Below, one piece after another: positions 46,781-59,532 of a stretch of DNA of 64,000 nucleotides; position 1 is the first letter of the stretch; every line of letters begins with the position of its first letter. The notes under the pieces are model-generated. The model was given only the letters and a program-made list of their open reading frames with translations. It did not search any database and had not been told where the DNA came from. The position numbers were made by a program, and so were the translations under genes. Source of the DNA: Sepioteuthis lessoniana (lineage: Eukaryota; Mollusca; Cephalopoda; Myopsida; Loliginidae); assembly GCA_963585895.1 (NCBI GenBank), contig OY757904.1:90311168-90375167 (forward strand), in the 5' to 3' direction.

Positions 46781-47700
46781 CTTGCCCCCAGGTGAGGGGT
46801 CTACGTCTCTCCTACCAGCCAGCAGGCAGCAGCCACATGGGATCCAACCAATCACAGTAGCAAACTAAGCACAGCTGATGCCAGATTCCAACAAATCACA
46901 GCAGCTCTATCAGACAGCTCTTTTCAGAGATAACTTACGAAAATCTTAACCAGCAGTTTTAAAAGCTTTTTCAGAAAGTATTCTGAGGATCACCTCTTGC
47001 TCCTCACGTGAAATACCTTTGCAAATACCACGAGACGACGAGGATCACCTCTTGCTCCTCACGTGAAATACCTTTGCAAATACCACGAGACGACGACGCA
47101 ACAGCCAGCCAGACTTGCAGCAAACCTGCAGCACCTATTCAAGCATCACCAAGCAGCAGACACTTGCAGCACCAGTTCCAGCTTCAGCCAACCAGCACTA
47201 GCATTTTCCATTGCAGCAGACCAGCTCATGTAATAGCATTCTAGTCAACTGCGACAAATCTCGGACTATTATTAGCACTCTAAAGCCACATCGACATACA
47301 CCCTCGGTTTTCCAATGACTGAATAAACTGGGACATCGATCATCCAGCCACTGCAACATCAGCATCCACCACTTCGACCGTCTCCAGATTCCCGACCATA
47401 CAGTTACACCAATGATCTGCATCAAGCACCTAGACTATCCTGATCTTAAAGACTCGTTGTCGTCAAGAACTTTTTAGCAGACGATTTTACGCCTTTCGAC
47501 AGCACCGACTTTCAACACCACAGAGACTACACAGACATTATTCAGCACAACTTTCGTATACGTTTTGCTCCATAAAGGCCTGGCATTTTAAATCTTACCC
47601 TCTTGTCCTTTTCATTTGTCTACTCCTCTCTCAATCACTTTAATTTACAAACGTTTGCGGCAACTACACATTCAATGTCACCCACTATAAATATAGGGTT
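46781..47700. other. Relatively GC-rich tract with 55-bp tandem duplication
   Basis: CCAAT-like AACCAATCAC at about 46845, many CAGC/GCAGCA words at 47100-47220, and a 47008-47244 open frame rich in Gln/Ser/Pro that follows base composition, not a domain. 46985-47039 is repeated exactly at 47040-47094. ACTATAAATATAGGG lies at 47683-47697. Function unassigned; it could be the internal part or leader of the repeat to its left. Confidence 0.45.
46985..47094. repeat. Perfect 55-bp tandem duplication
   Basis: Two identical adjacent units beginning GAGGATCACCTCTTGCTCCT and ending CCACGAGACGAC. Confidence 0.96.
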
Positions 47701-47888
47701 GAGAGCTTCCTACCCATCAGCGAAAAACACTCTAAAGAGAAACGAAATCAGTGTTTAAAGAATGAAATACAACTTTACTTCATTCTTAAGAAAATGCTTT
47801 TGATTTTAAATTTCAACCAAAAATAGACATATCCTTAATTTCCAATATTAGATAGTGTCGTTATTGTATCAATTTTTTGTAGATTGTG

Positions 47889-47889
47889 T

Positions 47890-47952
<63 letters not shown>

Positions 47953-47960
47953 GTTGTTGT
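47889..47960. repeat. (TTC)n(TTA)n(TTG)n at a LINE 3' end
   Basis: About 10 TTC, 12 TTA and 3 TTG units. On the minus strand this is a CAA/TAA/GAA tail directly following the 3' end of the next element. Confidence 0.94.
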
Positions 47961-48300
47961 TTCTTTTGTAAGTTTTTCACATCAGTAGAAGCTGCTGGTT
48001 TTGTCTTGAGTGACTACTGCAAGTCTCTTCATATCTCTGGGACTCTTCTATGTATTTTTGTCAATCTCAACAATGCAGTAGTCTAGATAGTTTTAATTCT
48101 GCTCCGGATTTCTCGTTCTCTCATTATCCTTTCTAGATTATTTGAGATTGTTCCAAATGCTTCAACTAGGATTCATATTATTGTTATCTTTATATTCTAC
48201 AACTTTACACAATTGAAATATTTCTCAGATTTATACGTTCCTTTATTCTAACCCTGTGATTTGTTGGAAGGGTGAAGTCACCTAATTGACACGTTCGTTT

Positions 48301-48356
48301 CTTTTCTTTTCTTTTTTTCTTTTCTTTTCTTTTCTTTATTTATTTATTTATTTTTG
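48301..48356. repeat. (TTTTC)n then (TTTA)n simple repeat
   Basis: Impure pentanucleotide pyrimidine tract followed by TTTA units, inside the LINE copy. Confidence 0.85.
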
Positions 48357-48632
48357 TTGTTTGTTAATTACAACTTGATCTGTTCTTCTGGATAGGATTG
48401 AATGATCTGTTTTTTGTTTTTTTCAAAATCACAAAGAATTTTGAGGATCTTATTTTCTATGATACCTTCTGATTTGTGTATCGTTTTTTTTGTCAGTATG
48501 GTCAAATTTTAGTCGTTTGCACAATTCCCAGTGGATCATCTTCCTCACCTACTTATGCCTAGCCTTTCAGTCCCTATTCCAGTTGGATGCATTCGTTTAT
48601 TATATAGTTTACTGTTACTTCTTCCTCCGTCC

Positions 48633-48634
<2 letters not shown>

Positions 48635-48708
<74 letters not shown>
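48635..48708. repeat. (TC)n(TA)n microsatellite inside the LINE copy
   Basis: About 15 TC and 20 TA units. Confidence 0.96.
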
Positions 48709-48710
<2 letters not shown>

Positions 48711-50234
48711 TTCACCTCATCGTCTACAGTTGCTATTCTCTTGAGTTCTATCAATTCTAGTTTTTATTTAGTTCTTGTGGTGATATTCTGAGCTGCTATT
48801 GATAATGATTCCACTTCTCTTTTGACGGTTTCCACTTGAAAACTTAGGCTAAGTCATCTCGTACGCCATGTCCTAAATTTGTCTTCCGAATTATCCATAC
48901 GGTTGTTTTTTCCCCAATTTGTTTTTCTTAATTCGATAATTCCTGTTTTCCAATTAATCCTTGTGTTCTGTTTTGGATTTGCTGTTATTGACTTCTATAA
49001 TTTTTCTTTCTTTTCTCTTGTTTGTATAGTCTTCGAGTCCCTGAGTTTCTGAGTCCACACATTCTTCAATACTGGATAATTATGTTCTTCCTTCTTTTAT
49101 TGCAGCATTTAGTCTTTTCACATTATTCTTCAGATGTATGTCCTTGTACATCGTCATTAATTTTCTCGTTTTGTTGTTTCTCTTTTCTCGTCCAATTTAA
49201 AAAGGGCTCAGAGTATCTTACTAGTGAAACTGCCTGGGTATTTATTCATTTAATTTGGTTCTTGATCAAGAGTTTGGTTTCCAGTAACTTACTTGTCTTT
49301 GCATTTTTTTTCTTTTTTACGTTTCCCTTCATTTCTGTTTCTTTGATAATATCTGCTTCTAATTTTCCCAAATCTTTGCCGCTTTTTTTCTTCTATTTTA
49401 TGTTTTATGCTTTCCTGATTGGGTAGTGCAATTCCTTCTGCTGTTTATCTTTTTCCTTAATTCCTAATAATCCTTGTTCATTTCTCAATTCCAAATTCAA
49501 TTTTATGTCTTAGTGGAAGGTTTTGTTTGTTTTAGTGTTTCTGGTTCGTTTTTATTTTCAACAAAAAGTTTTACGTCATCCATATACATACATTGGTTTA
49601 TTTTTTTCGTACAGTTTTGAAAAAATCTGTTCGTTTTTGGATTTTCGTGTGATATAAGTTAATGGTATCATCCCAATAATGAATAATAGTGGAGATAATA
49701 AGTCTCCTCAGAAGATACCTCTTTGTATGCTAAGTTCTACTTGGCATTGTCCTTCTGGTGTTGATTGCAGTTTCCAGTTTTTCATAGCACTCGTGATGAA
49801 GTTGATTCCTTGCTCGAAGACTTTCAACATTTTTTGGATGGATACTGGATCACGTGATATGACTTTCTGTAGTTAGTCTACGCCATATTTAGATTTTTCC
49901 TTCTTGTTTCTATCACTTTTCGTTGATTGAGGTACAGTAGGTCATGGTTATCTTTAGTTCCTTTTCAGTCTGTTTCCTGTTCTTTAGGTAAATTTCTTCT
50001 CTTATCTGTGTGGTCATGTTTTCCCCATGACCGCTCTGTAGCAATTCCTTTTTGGGTATCTTCTTGGGTCAGGGTGGTTTTTCATTCATTCTGGAACTTT
50101 GGACTATTGCTGGCATTTGCATAGTTGTTGCATGAGTCTATCGTGAATCGCTGTGAATCGTTTGAACTAGAAGATTTTTTTCATTGTGGCTCAGTGCATT
50201 CCAATTTGCGATTTTCTTGATGGTAGGTTTTAAA

Positions 50235-50465
50235 GATTCAATATGTATTTGGGCTTCTGGTTATCTCTTTTATTCCTTTTGTTGTTCGTTCTTCTTGTTG
50301 ATCATTTAATAATGACATTTTCTTCTTTTATTCAGCCTTTATAATATTTTTAGATATTAAATATATAATTGTGCTTCTGGTTCTTTGATTCCTTTTTAGT
50401 TCATTCTTCGTATTGATTATTTTGATATGACATTTTCTTCTTTCATTCAATCTCTGTATTTTGTC
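50235..50465. repeat. Direct duplication of about 110 bp within LINE copy 11
   Basis: TGTATTTGGGCTTCTGG...GACATTTTCTTCTT (50243-50332) is repeated as TATAATTGTGCTTCTGG...GACATTTTCTTCTT (50363-50443), with about 85% similarity by eye. Confidence 0.75.
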
Positions 50466-50790
50466 CTTGTTTTATGTTTCCACATTTTGTTCTGCTATTA
50501 ATTTGTATCCGTTTCATTCGGTTGCTCATTTTCCATTCTGCTTCTCCTATTCACTTCATAGAATCTGCTTTTGCATTTTTTGGAAAGTCCTGTTTTCATA
50601 GAACTGTTGCTTCCTTTGTTGGTATCTTTTCACTCAGCTTTCTTCAAGTTGACATATTCCTTCTGTCGTGTTTTTGCAGGTTTAATTGTGGGATGATTTC
50701 AATTAATGTACCAAAAAGTTTTCTTATTTTAAACCATTTAGTTTTAACTCGTTTAAGTCAACCTAGCGCTTTTTCTATAGCGTAATTTGA

Positions 50791-51835
50791 AAAATTATCC
50801 TACAGTCTAATCTACCGATTTCTCCATGAGACAGACAATGAAACAAGGCAATATTCAGAGTTTTGCTAGCATTTTTCCTTTTCTGATCGTGAAACGTAAT
50901 CAACCAAAGGAAAAAGAAATATATAGCTTTTTCATAAATCTTTGCTTTAATCCATTTCGGTGGGTACCATTGTCTTCAATTACTATAGAAGTGGAATTAA
51001 CGTGATTAAATTAAGACCACCTTATTCATCTATTTTTTCCTATTTTATTTTTGCTTTGATCATTACTTTCTAGATGATGTAATATATGTTATACAAAATT
51101 ACTTATGCTGTCTTTACTATGGGGTAGTGCTTATAAAGAACGACTTACGACGTGCTCCATATTTCTGGTTTTGTTACACCCTAAGCTAAGCAGAACAAAT
51201 CACGATACAAAATCATGTACATTTTGCAAAATTCAAATTGATTTTAATAACATGAAGGAAAAGGGTAATTTATAATCTAGTCAACAGTTTACAGTTTTTA
51301 GCTTAGTTTATTGATGATTCGAGTAAAAGTCAGTTTATGATTTTAAAAGTTTTGACACCTAATACCCACCTTAGACATCATTTATTTGTGTGCCTTTTTC
51401 ATTGCATCAATTTAAAAAAATAACTTAAATGATTGCCGTACACGAATGATCAATGGAGATTTTAGAATCAAAGTTGGGGGCTGCTTCTTTGAATGACAAA
51501 TATCTTGCATCCTGTTCTTCATGATATTCTTGTTAACAAGAAGTCATACTTAGATAAGCTTCTTTAATCATCAGTTGTCATGTGCTATGTAATATTGTTG
51601 GGTTATCAAAAAGCTATCACAAAGCTGTCTAAAGAAAACTGCGACATACGCATTTTCATGAAAAAATAAAATTCTATAAGACTTTGATATTCAAGAAGAC
51701 CAATTTTAATCACCGTAAATATGTTGGAATATGAATTACCCTATTTCGGCAGATCACCGAGTAAAAATAAAAGAGAGTGAAAAGCTGGACCTTGTCAGAG
51801 AAGTGAAAGGATTTTAGAACATTAAGATAACTATG
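50791..51835. other. Spacer without recognisable gene
   Basis: AT-rich, no motif or repeat seen. Confidence 0.5.
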
Positions 51836-52160
51836 ATTGATTGATTTTAACGGCATGTCAACTCGTCTTGGGTTATCTTATGCCAAGAGCTTGGGAAATT
51901 ACGTTCGTTTGTGTTTGCATTTTTACACGGTTATATGATATCAGATATTTCTTATATAACTAATTCGCAAACAGATCTTTTCTTACCCATTGATGACACT
52001 CTAACAGGTACTACCACTCCAGGTCAGAGTTGACCAGGGAGTAACGTCAATGAAGAGATATTCCACCGAAGAGATCTAGAATTGGAACCTAACCACCAGG
52101 TGTAGTTTAATGTCATACCCAGGTACCCCCTTTTTTGTGGGGGGGTCTTACCCTTTTGCA
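51836..52160 (-). mobile_element. SINE-like dispersed repeat, copy 2 (reverse)
   Basis: The minus-strand 3' end GTTGACATGCCGTTAAAATC plus AATC repeats is at the left (51836-51862). The head at the right reads, in reverse, GGGATAAGACC...GGTTCCAATTC...CATTGACGTTACTCCCTGG...ACTCTGACCTGGAGTGGTAG, matching copy 1 and the 60.9-kb copies. The internal tandem region is almost absent. Confidence 0.72.
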
Positions 52161-54137
52161 GGAGATATAATCAGTATATTCTAAACCTCGGTAACAAGAC
52201 GAATAAAGATAACAGTTGTGCCTATCAGTATTAACAGGAGTGGAACAATGCTAAAAAGCTTTGTAAGCATTTTGGAAGAATCAAACCCATTCAGATGATA
52301 GTATAACTGAAATCTGTGAGAATGTTGAAGAAAGCCATAGAGTACTTGAGATGACCTGCAGCCAATAGTTCTTCAATGCAAGCTACCAATTATTACTGAT
52401 GTGAAAATTCAGTGACTATAAATAATTATGATAAATCAATTTAGATGATGAAATTTTCTTCTTTTGTGAAAAGAAAAGTTGAATACAACATAAAATCAAC
52501 GTAACAATATCTCAAGTGAAGAATATGGTAGACGTTAATAACATGTTAATATCTTTATAATGAACAAATATTTCCGGCTTGCATTAAAAAAACAGCTTTG
52601 CCTTCAGAGTGGAAAGAAATAATCAGAAAAATATGAATTGCGTAAATTTCTGAATCAATTAGGTGAGCATAATTAGTATGGTTTAAAAAGGAAAAAGAAA
52701 AATTATCATTTATTCCTACATAAAATAAGAATATAAAATGTGAGGTGAATAAAAGCTAAAAAATGACGATGAACGAAAGAGAAAGAGAGGAAGAAAAAGA
52801 TCAATTATAAGAGAGTGACGTGTAAATATAACGGAAACCTTTTAAGATCAGAAGAAACAATGACAGAAAAGAAAGAAAAGACGTATGTTGACGCCCACGT
52901 TCAAAACTTTTTTTTCCCCTCAAAAATACCCGAAGAGAAAAATCTGAATTCATTTTGCTATTAAGAAGAGTTTGCTATACATAATTCTCTAAATTAAATA
53001 GATATTTATGTTTCCTAGTTAGTCATTTTTTTCCCTTAGTTTTACACTTGCAGTGGTTATTTCAAGCATAATATTTTTCTATATTTTATTCTACAAACAC
53101 TGACCTTGAGAAAAATGTAAAAATTTCGTAGTTTTAAAGTAGAATTTACGGTGTCATCAATTGCTCAAGAAATAGGAATTCGGGCTAAACGTGACTTAGA
53201 CCAAAACGGTCGATTTTAATTGATATCATTTCTTTTACAGTAACTTTTTTCATTGGTCCAATATTGATATTTTCTGATTTCTAATTTTTTTCAAGTAAAG
53301 CGTGAAATTACAATTTTGCCCCACTTAAAAAGATAATTAGTTTTGTTTATGACCGGGGCTTTCTATCTATTGCGTTTTGAAATTGATGAGTTGTGACATT
53401 ATTACTATTTTTGAAAGCTATTCAGCGGTGTATTAACTGTACAAAGGAAAGTTGTGCAATTAAATTTTTCTTTTTTTCCTTTGTTTTCTTTGTTCATAAT
53501 ATCACATATCTTTTATTATTGTAACGATTAAAGAATATGTTTTAACGTATGAATAGTATTCCTAACATAAATACACATACATTCTGATTAATTTCATTAC
53601 CACCTTATATATTCTCACACATTTATATACAGTAGTAAACACAAAGGGAACTTTTTTCCAACTTTACATTAACAATACTATATTATAGACTGTGGGAATG
53701 AAAAAAATTTCATTTATTTTCTACAAGATTTTACTGGCTGAATTCTTCAAAATATCATCACAAGTTTTTCTGTACAATTTACAATCAAAGTATTAAAGTA
53801 GTTTACTTAATGGAATTAAGCTACCTAAATAGGAACAGATTTGATTTTATAAAAACTGCTGGAACTTAAATTCTTCCAATTAACTAAAAACTACAGACCA
53901 ACAAATTATTATTCCTTTTATTATTTTTCATTGAAATGGACAGGTACTGCCTTAAGCTTAGAATCTCCGGGGATTATGTTGTTTGTTTTTTGCATCTTGT
54001 TCGGCTCAAAGACAGGGTAAAGCTGATCCCAGGCTTGAGATTTAAAAAAATTGTATTTTCCATTGTTTCTTTTTATTTTTTTGTTTTTTTTAAACCTTGA
54101 GTTCACTGTAGCTTATTGATTCCATGCACAACATCTA
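52161..54137. other. About 2 kb without a supported gene
   Basis: The minus-strand 53921-54106 frame has no motif I recognise. Otherwise AT-rich. Confidence 0.45.
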
Positions 54138-54310
54138 TTGGGCAGTCCGCTCAGTGCGGATGCCTATAACCCCATGTTCACTATCCTAGAAGTTTCCAAC
54201 AATGAGTTGCAATTATCAGTACTTGAAGCTCTCTTTATTAACAAACACCAACCTGTGCTTTGTAGACAAAAGGAAGTTTATAAACTGCTTTTATTTAACA
54301 TCACATATTT
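54138..54310 (+). pseudogene. Possible Penelope-like element C-terminal (GIY-YIG region) remnant
   Basis: The frame reads FTILEVSNNELQLSVLEALF then INKHQPVLCRQKEVYKLLLF. A single Glu in (L/I)EALFI followed by HxPxLxxQ and a hydrophobic end resembles the last part of GIY-YIG endonuclease domains of Penelope-like elements. Upstream RT is not visible. It could also be an unrelated retroelement tail. Confidence 0.35.
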
Positions 54311-54537
54311 TAATATAATCATACCGGAAAAAAGGCTGTATCAATCCCTCCAGATAGACAGTTTCCTCCCCCCACACACTTTTCGTCGTCAACTTCTTTT
54401 ACCAATTTCATTCCCACTGCTTGCTATCACGGTAATTCTCAGAAGAGACGTAGCCGAAAAGAAAAGTCCCCTTTTTTAAAACTCACGATACACGCTCTTT
54501 TTAAGGGTATTTAAAAATTTTGTTCGTAGCGAAGAAT

Positions 54538-54541
<4 letters not shown>

Positions 54542-54609
<68 letters not shown>
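54542..54609. repeat. (TA)n microsatellite
   Basis: About 34 TA units. Confidence 0.97.
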
Positions 54610-54612
<3 letters not shown>

Positions 54613-56242
54613 GAGAAAGAGATAGATAATCAGATCTTGTAGCAGAGTTCTTCAAAAAAAAAAAAATTTGAGAAGTTCTCATGTAATGGATTCAGGAAAC
54701 GTGGGAATAATTCACTTGAAAACAGAACATAATTAATGCATTTCATTAATACAAATATACAAAGAAGTATCCACTAAAGAAACTAATCAAATAGATTCTA
54801 AAGGTAGTTAACAAATGTATAAATGTATTACCAGTTGCTATCACTATTTTGATTTGTCGGTGACTTGTATAAATGAAAAATACGTTTGTTATAGAAAGCC
54901 AGTGAAAATTTTGTAATTAACAAAAAAAGTTTGGAGAATGTTGGGATACTATCAATTGGGTAATTTCTTTTTGGGGAATCTGGAACGAATCATCCAATAT
55001 CCGTTGATTCTTCTTGTGGTCTGTGTTTCGTGTTATTTATTGTTTTATTTACAGTACCTGCTATTATTAAGTAGTTAGCCATTTAAGAACAGAACAAGCT
55101 CATCGGGGCTTAATTTTGACTATCTGACAAGAAACTGTGATTTTAGTGTGACTCGATCGTCAGTCAATCACTTTTTAAAGCTTAGCTTAGTTTAGCGCAA
55201 GGTTATAGTACAACCAATGAGAATCGAACCCACATGACATAATCTGTCATTTGCAATGTTAATACTCTAATGAAAAATAAATCTCCGATTTAGCGAAACA
55301 CATCATTTAACACAAAATAAATTAATTAGAGAGATTAACTAATTTCCCAACAAAAGTAACAAAACATTTTTATTAAAAATCATGTTCCTAGAAAAATACC
55401 GGATGTAATTGCTTCTAATCAGTGAGAGACCAAATCAAGACTGACAGGAGAATCTATTTATAGAAACAGACCTGCACAAAAACAGAGAGAAAAAATCTTA
55501 CATACAAAGAGATATGTATTTGCATTAACACATACATATTGATAAATATTTTTTTTCTTCTAACCGGATTAATATCAACATAGACCTTTAATCTATCAAA
55601 TTCCTCGACAGCAGGAATAACTAATATAAATCCAGTCATTGTATGCACACTCCAACTCAGGATCAAATAAATACAAACTCGTAAGGTTTTTTAGCAATTC
55701 ATATCAATTAGTTAAATATTTTAACATTTTTTACCTTTTGTCTTTGAATTTTTATTATCATTTTACGGTAATTTCCTGTCTGTCATTCAGACAAAGCAAA
55801 TTAAAAGGGAGGCATAGGCTATGAAAACGTATGTTTTTTATTCAAGCGCAGAGCGTTTATGAAAAAGTAATGAGGCTTTCTTGCTTTCTATGTCAGGAAC
55901 AAACAATATGTATATGACTGACCTGCGATCAAGTTATAATAAAATCACCGATTCCCAACTGATAACCGAATTATGACTTTGCTCAGTACTCATATGGGTA
56001 ATCAAATTAGAAGAACAGATACTATAAGCAACCAAAGGCCTGTCTTCAAGACTAATAAAAAGCTTAATAGATAACAAAAAGCATGTACACATCATCATAT
56101 AAAATCACAACCTTTCTAATAGTCACCATACATTATTACTATTTTGTTCAGATTATTGTATAAATAGGTGAAAGCAGAAATAGCAACATCTATTCTCAGG
56201 GTGAAAATATATTTATTTTGTTTAGAATGAGAAGTTAAACTT
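54610..56242. other. Spacer with a tRNA-like B box
   Basis: No gene. On the minus strand at about 55222-55235 there is GGGTTCGATTCTC, a good pol III B box. It is preceded (about 55240-55275) by a weak tRNA-like sequence and followed by CTAAACTAAGCTAAGC. Probably an old SINE remnant. Confidence 0.45.
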
Positions 56243-56252
56243 AACACACACA

Positions 56253-56323
<71 letters not shown>

Positions 56324-56326
56324 ATG

Positions 56327-56397
<71 letters not shown>

Positions 56398-56430
56398 GTA
56401 CATATATATCAACACACACACGCACACACA
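56243..56430. repeat. (CA)n(CT)n(CA)n(TA)n compound microsatellite
   Basis: 6 CA, about 23 CT, about 21 CA with one TG interruption, about 28 TA, then CGTACATA and further CA repeats to 56430. Confidence 0.96.
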
Positions 56431-57642
56431 CATATGGGGGGTGTATGTGTGTGATTTGTTGACAAAGAATGATTCTAAAAAGCAGTAATTAAACTGTAAA
56501 AATGAACAACCAGACATTTACGTATATTGAATGCATTCAAATCAAAAAACTAAATCTGAATGATTTGCTCTAAAACAATCAATTATTTCTTTCGTTTCAC
56601 TTATTTTTCTAATATCGATCGTCCAATTCATTTTTTCTCTTTTGCAATTTATTTATCTACGCAGCGAGCTATTTATTCAATTACTAAACTTAAAGAATCA
56701 TTTAGTTCATAATGACTGATAATATAAATCATATTACTATAGTTTTTAAGTACAAAGATATCTGTTTTAGTCTTACCTACTTGAATACTGCACAATCTAT
56801 TTTCAACTACTGACATCTCCGATTTGTTATTGAAATTTGGTTATTTTTAAGTGATATTATAATTTTCCTTTAAACCATGAATGTTTTTAAGCAGAAATTC
56901 ATATAATAAAAGTGTTCAAAATACTGAAATATCAATTTTAAAAATGAGTTTAAGAGACTTCTTTCAGTATTCACTAAGGAAACTTGCACATTTTTTTTAT
57001 AAACGATGAAAATGCACTCCATGATTCTACGCTAGTTTCCTGACATGAATCTATAGCATTTGTTGTGATTATTTCATTCTTTCTACAATTGATCTTGCAT
57101 GAAATGTAGTTAGTTAACTATGTTTTCTAAACGTATTTGTAAATATATGTTTAAATGTCATTTGATAAAGATAAATGATTTAAATGCATTCCCGCTGAGT
57201 ATTGTCAGGAGCCTTCTTTTCCACATGAAAAACTATTTTTATTTTAAGGCTTTCCACTGCGTTCAATTAGTTTGCATATCAAATTTTGAAGTTCTACATC
57301 GAACCCTCTGGCCTAATTAAAAACACACGAAGGTAAAGATAGGTGCAATCTCACATGCTGGAATATTCTATACTCATTGCCCACAGATTTGCTGCGAGGT
57401 TCGCTTTCAGACAAATGTGAAACAGGCTATACTTTGAGCACAAGTGTCCAGCACATTAGAACAGTGTGTATCCTCTAACACTTCAATCAATTGCCAGATC
57501 AAAAACAACTTCTACAATGAACTCTGCAAAATTCTTCTCGAATTCTCTGTAAACCAAAATTTCTACATTATAAAAATCCACTTCAACAGACAAATACCCA
57601 CAAAACAACCTAGATGCACCTTCGATGAAAACACTGACACCA
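56431..57642. other. Spacer without a supported gene
   Basis: The 57444-57734 frame (96 aa) enters a CA/TA repeat and shows no motif. The 57120-57320 frame likewise. Confidence 0.45.
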
Positions 57643-57681
57643 AACACACACGCGCACGAACACACACGCACACACACACCC

Positions 57682-57712
<31 letters not shown>

Positions 57713-57713
57713 A
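57643..57713. repeat. (CA)n(TA)n(GA)n compound microsatellite
   Basis: CA with CG interruptions, 11 TA, then 5 GA units. Confidence 0.94.
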
Positions 57714-57949
57714 AGAAATAGAGAAATAATGTGAGAAAGACATAAAGTGACTTTAAGAAGAAATTGATTAATGCATGACACAATATTTGTGCTGCTTAAC
57801 TTTGAGGCGTTATTAGAATTCCTACCGCCTTATGAAAAAATAATCTATTTAGAAAGTGTTAAGTAAAACACTGAAGTCGATGCGTGATGAGAAATACTGA
57901 AGTGGAGAATAGAAACAGAAAGAAGCAAGATGAAATAGAAAGTGAGAAA

Positions 57950-57950
<1 letters not shown>

Positions 57951-58004
<54 letters not shown>
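57951..58004. repeat. (TA)n microsatellite
   Basis: 27 TA units. Confidence 0.97.
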
Positions 58005-58005
<1 letters not shown>

Positions 58006-58639
58006 CTTAAAGTAATTCATTCTCCGTTACCAAAGATGCGAAAACATGTAATTTACGATATTTACGATACATCACCGTAAACTAAGATCTCAACGCTGAA
58101 AATTTAAATATTGATGATGTTGGGTTGAACATATCTTGTTATAGGCAAATATGTTATAACATAATTATCAATTATTCTATTATTAAATATATAAGCGAGA
58201 TGACTCGCAAAGAAATATTTCTTGTCTCAAAATATTTGTTCCCTGGAAAATACTAGATGAATTGATCAAAGATTAACGATTAATAAGTCAGTATTACATT
58301 AGAATTCATGTTCAAGTAGAATGAGCTGTAAATTAAACGCTAATTTTATGTCAGAATTCTGGTGTTGTTTTTTTAACTATTGAAAGAAACTTGTACATTA
58401 CCAGCATTTTAAAAGCGATCCATGGAGCTCGACTCTTGTACGTATATGGATTTATGAAATATCAAAGTAAAATATTTTATCAAGCTCTAAAATGCAACTG
58501 AATATATCATCTATGAGAGTGGCGTCTATTGGGGAGGAAAATAGCCAACGAAAGATTGATATGACACTAATTCAAATCATACATCCAAAAACATAGCCTT
58601 TCATACGGGTAAACAAAGAGTGCATTCTACTGATGTTGA
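58005..58639. other. AT-rich spacer
   Basis: No gene or motif recognised. Confidence 0.5.
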
Positions 58640-58884
58640 AACTTTGGCCTCACTGTTAAAAAAGTCAGCTACAGAGACCAAACCCAACCTACTTAGATGC
58701 AAAAGCACAGTCAACATCGCGAGTTAGAACGTTAGAACAATAAACACAATAAATCAACAACCTGAGATGCCGACATCTGCAATCAAGCATAAAATAGACA
58801 TCATATCCGTACAGGAACATGGCGAACAAGAACTAAAATACCATGATACCAGTAAGAAATGGACATTTGTATCGGTGTCTACAT
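58640..58884 (+). pseudogene. APE-type LINE, N-terminal endonuclease fragment
   Basis: One plus-strand frame from about 58709 reads VNIAS-stop-NVRTINTINQQ, then PEMPTSAIKHKIDIISVQEH and ELKYHDT..KWTFVSVSTW to 58884. Asn of NVR and Glu of QEH are the first two metal-binding/catalytic positions of apurinic-endonuclease-like domains, which nick the target DNA for these elements. One in-frame stop (after NIAS). It ends abruptly where SINE-like sequence begins. Likely from the same family as the APE-LINE RT fragments in this window. Confidence 0.72.
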
Positions 58885-59195
58885 GGAAACTCCATCAATA
58901 CTACTATTTAACTGTGTGCTAATAAATGATTAATGCTAAATTTAACTGTTGGTATTAGATAGCAATGCTTGAAACCATTTATTGTGTACAAAAGAGTAAT
59001 GTTAGATTACAATATTTGAAACCATAATAGAACTATTCGTGTTAGATATCAATGCTTGAAAGAATTTATTTGAACAGACAAATGAGCTCTGGTTTGTTTA
59101 AAAAATGTCACTGCAAACTCTTCACCTGAAAATAATATCTGTACAGATTTGGCATAAAGAGTTGATATACCATTAAACCAAATAATCAAATAACC
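58885..59195 (+). mobile_element. SINE-like dispersed repeat, copy 3 (body and 3' end)
   Basis: Internal units CTTGAAACCATTTATTGTGTA and GTGTTAGATATCAATGCTTG at 58960-59060, and the 3' end GTTGATATACCATTAAACC plus AAT(C/A)A repeats at 59162-59195. The head is missing. Confidence 0.68.
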
Positions 59196-59424
59196 AAATT
59201 CTTATATCGCCTCTCACAAGCCATCCATCTAAGACAAACAAGACATGATAGACACTGCTGATGAAGTAAGGACAAACCCATAAGCAATATTCTCTTATGG
59301 ACTCATACACATGGATACACCTGTGTTGACCAATCAGCTCTGTGCCAACACCAGATGCAGTCAAGAGGATCTGCCAGAAGTAATGAATGGTTGAGACGGA
59401 TGGAGACAGACAGAGAGACGGAGA

Positions 59425-59426
<2 letters not shown>

Positions 59427-59495
<69 letters not shown>

Positions 59496-59532
59496 GGAGA
59501 CAGAGAGAGACAGAGACAGCAAGAGAGAGAGG
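59427..59532. repeat. (TG)n then (GA)/(CAGA)-rich microsatellite
   Basis: About 32 TG units to 59491, then GAGACAGAGAGAGACAGAGA-type repeats to 59532. The minus-strand frames with His/Thr and Ser/Leu strings are artefacts. Confidence 0.95.

Larger units (their letters stand above)
47938..50790 (-). mobile_element. RLE-type LINE relic, copy 11 (longest)
   Basis: The minus-strand 3' end GTGAAAAACTTAC is at 47968-47980. It continues through decayed endonuclease and zinc-knuckle parts (48250-48750), the KEKQIxR..RNRISI-like linker, RT (MYMDDVKLF-like near 49570-49595; MIPLTYITRKSKN-like, then GIFxGDLLSPLLFIIGM near 49640-49710; FITSAMKNWKLQS near 49760-49800), the finger (FQNE.KTTLTQEDTQKG near 50040-50095) and an upstream basic region to about 50790. 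Many frameshifts. A (TC)n(TA)n tract and poly-pyrimidine runs have expanded within it. Confidence 0.78.

Noticed and set aside
47008-47244. 78-aa Gln/Ser/Pro-rich open frame
   Set aside because: The frame crosses the exact 55-bp tandem duplication and reflects CAGC-rich composition; no start context or domain supports it.
56116-56517. 133-aa minus-strand open frame with Arg-Glu repeats
   Set aside because: Arises from (CT)n, (CA)n and (TA)n repeats.
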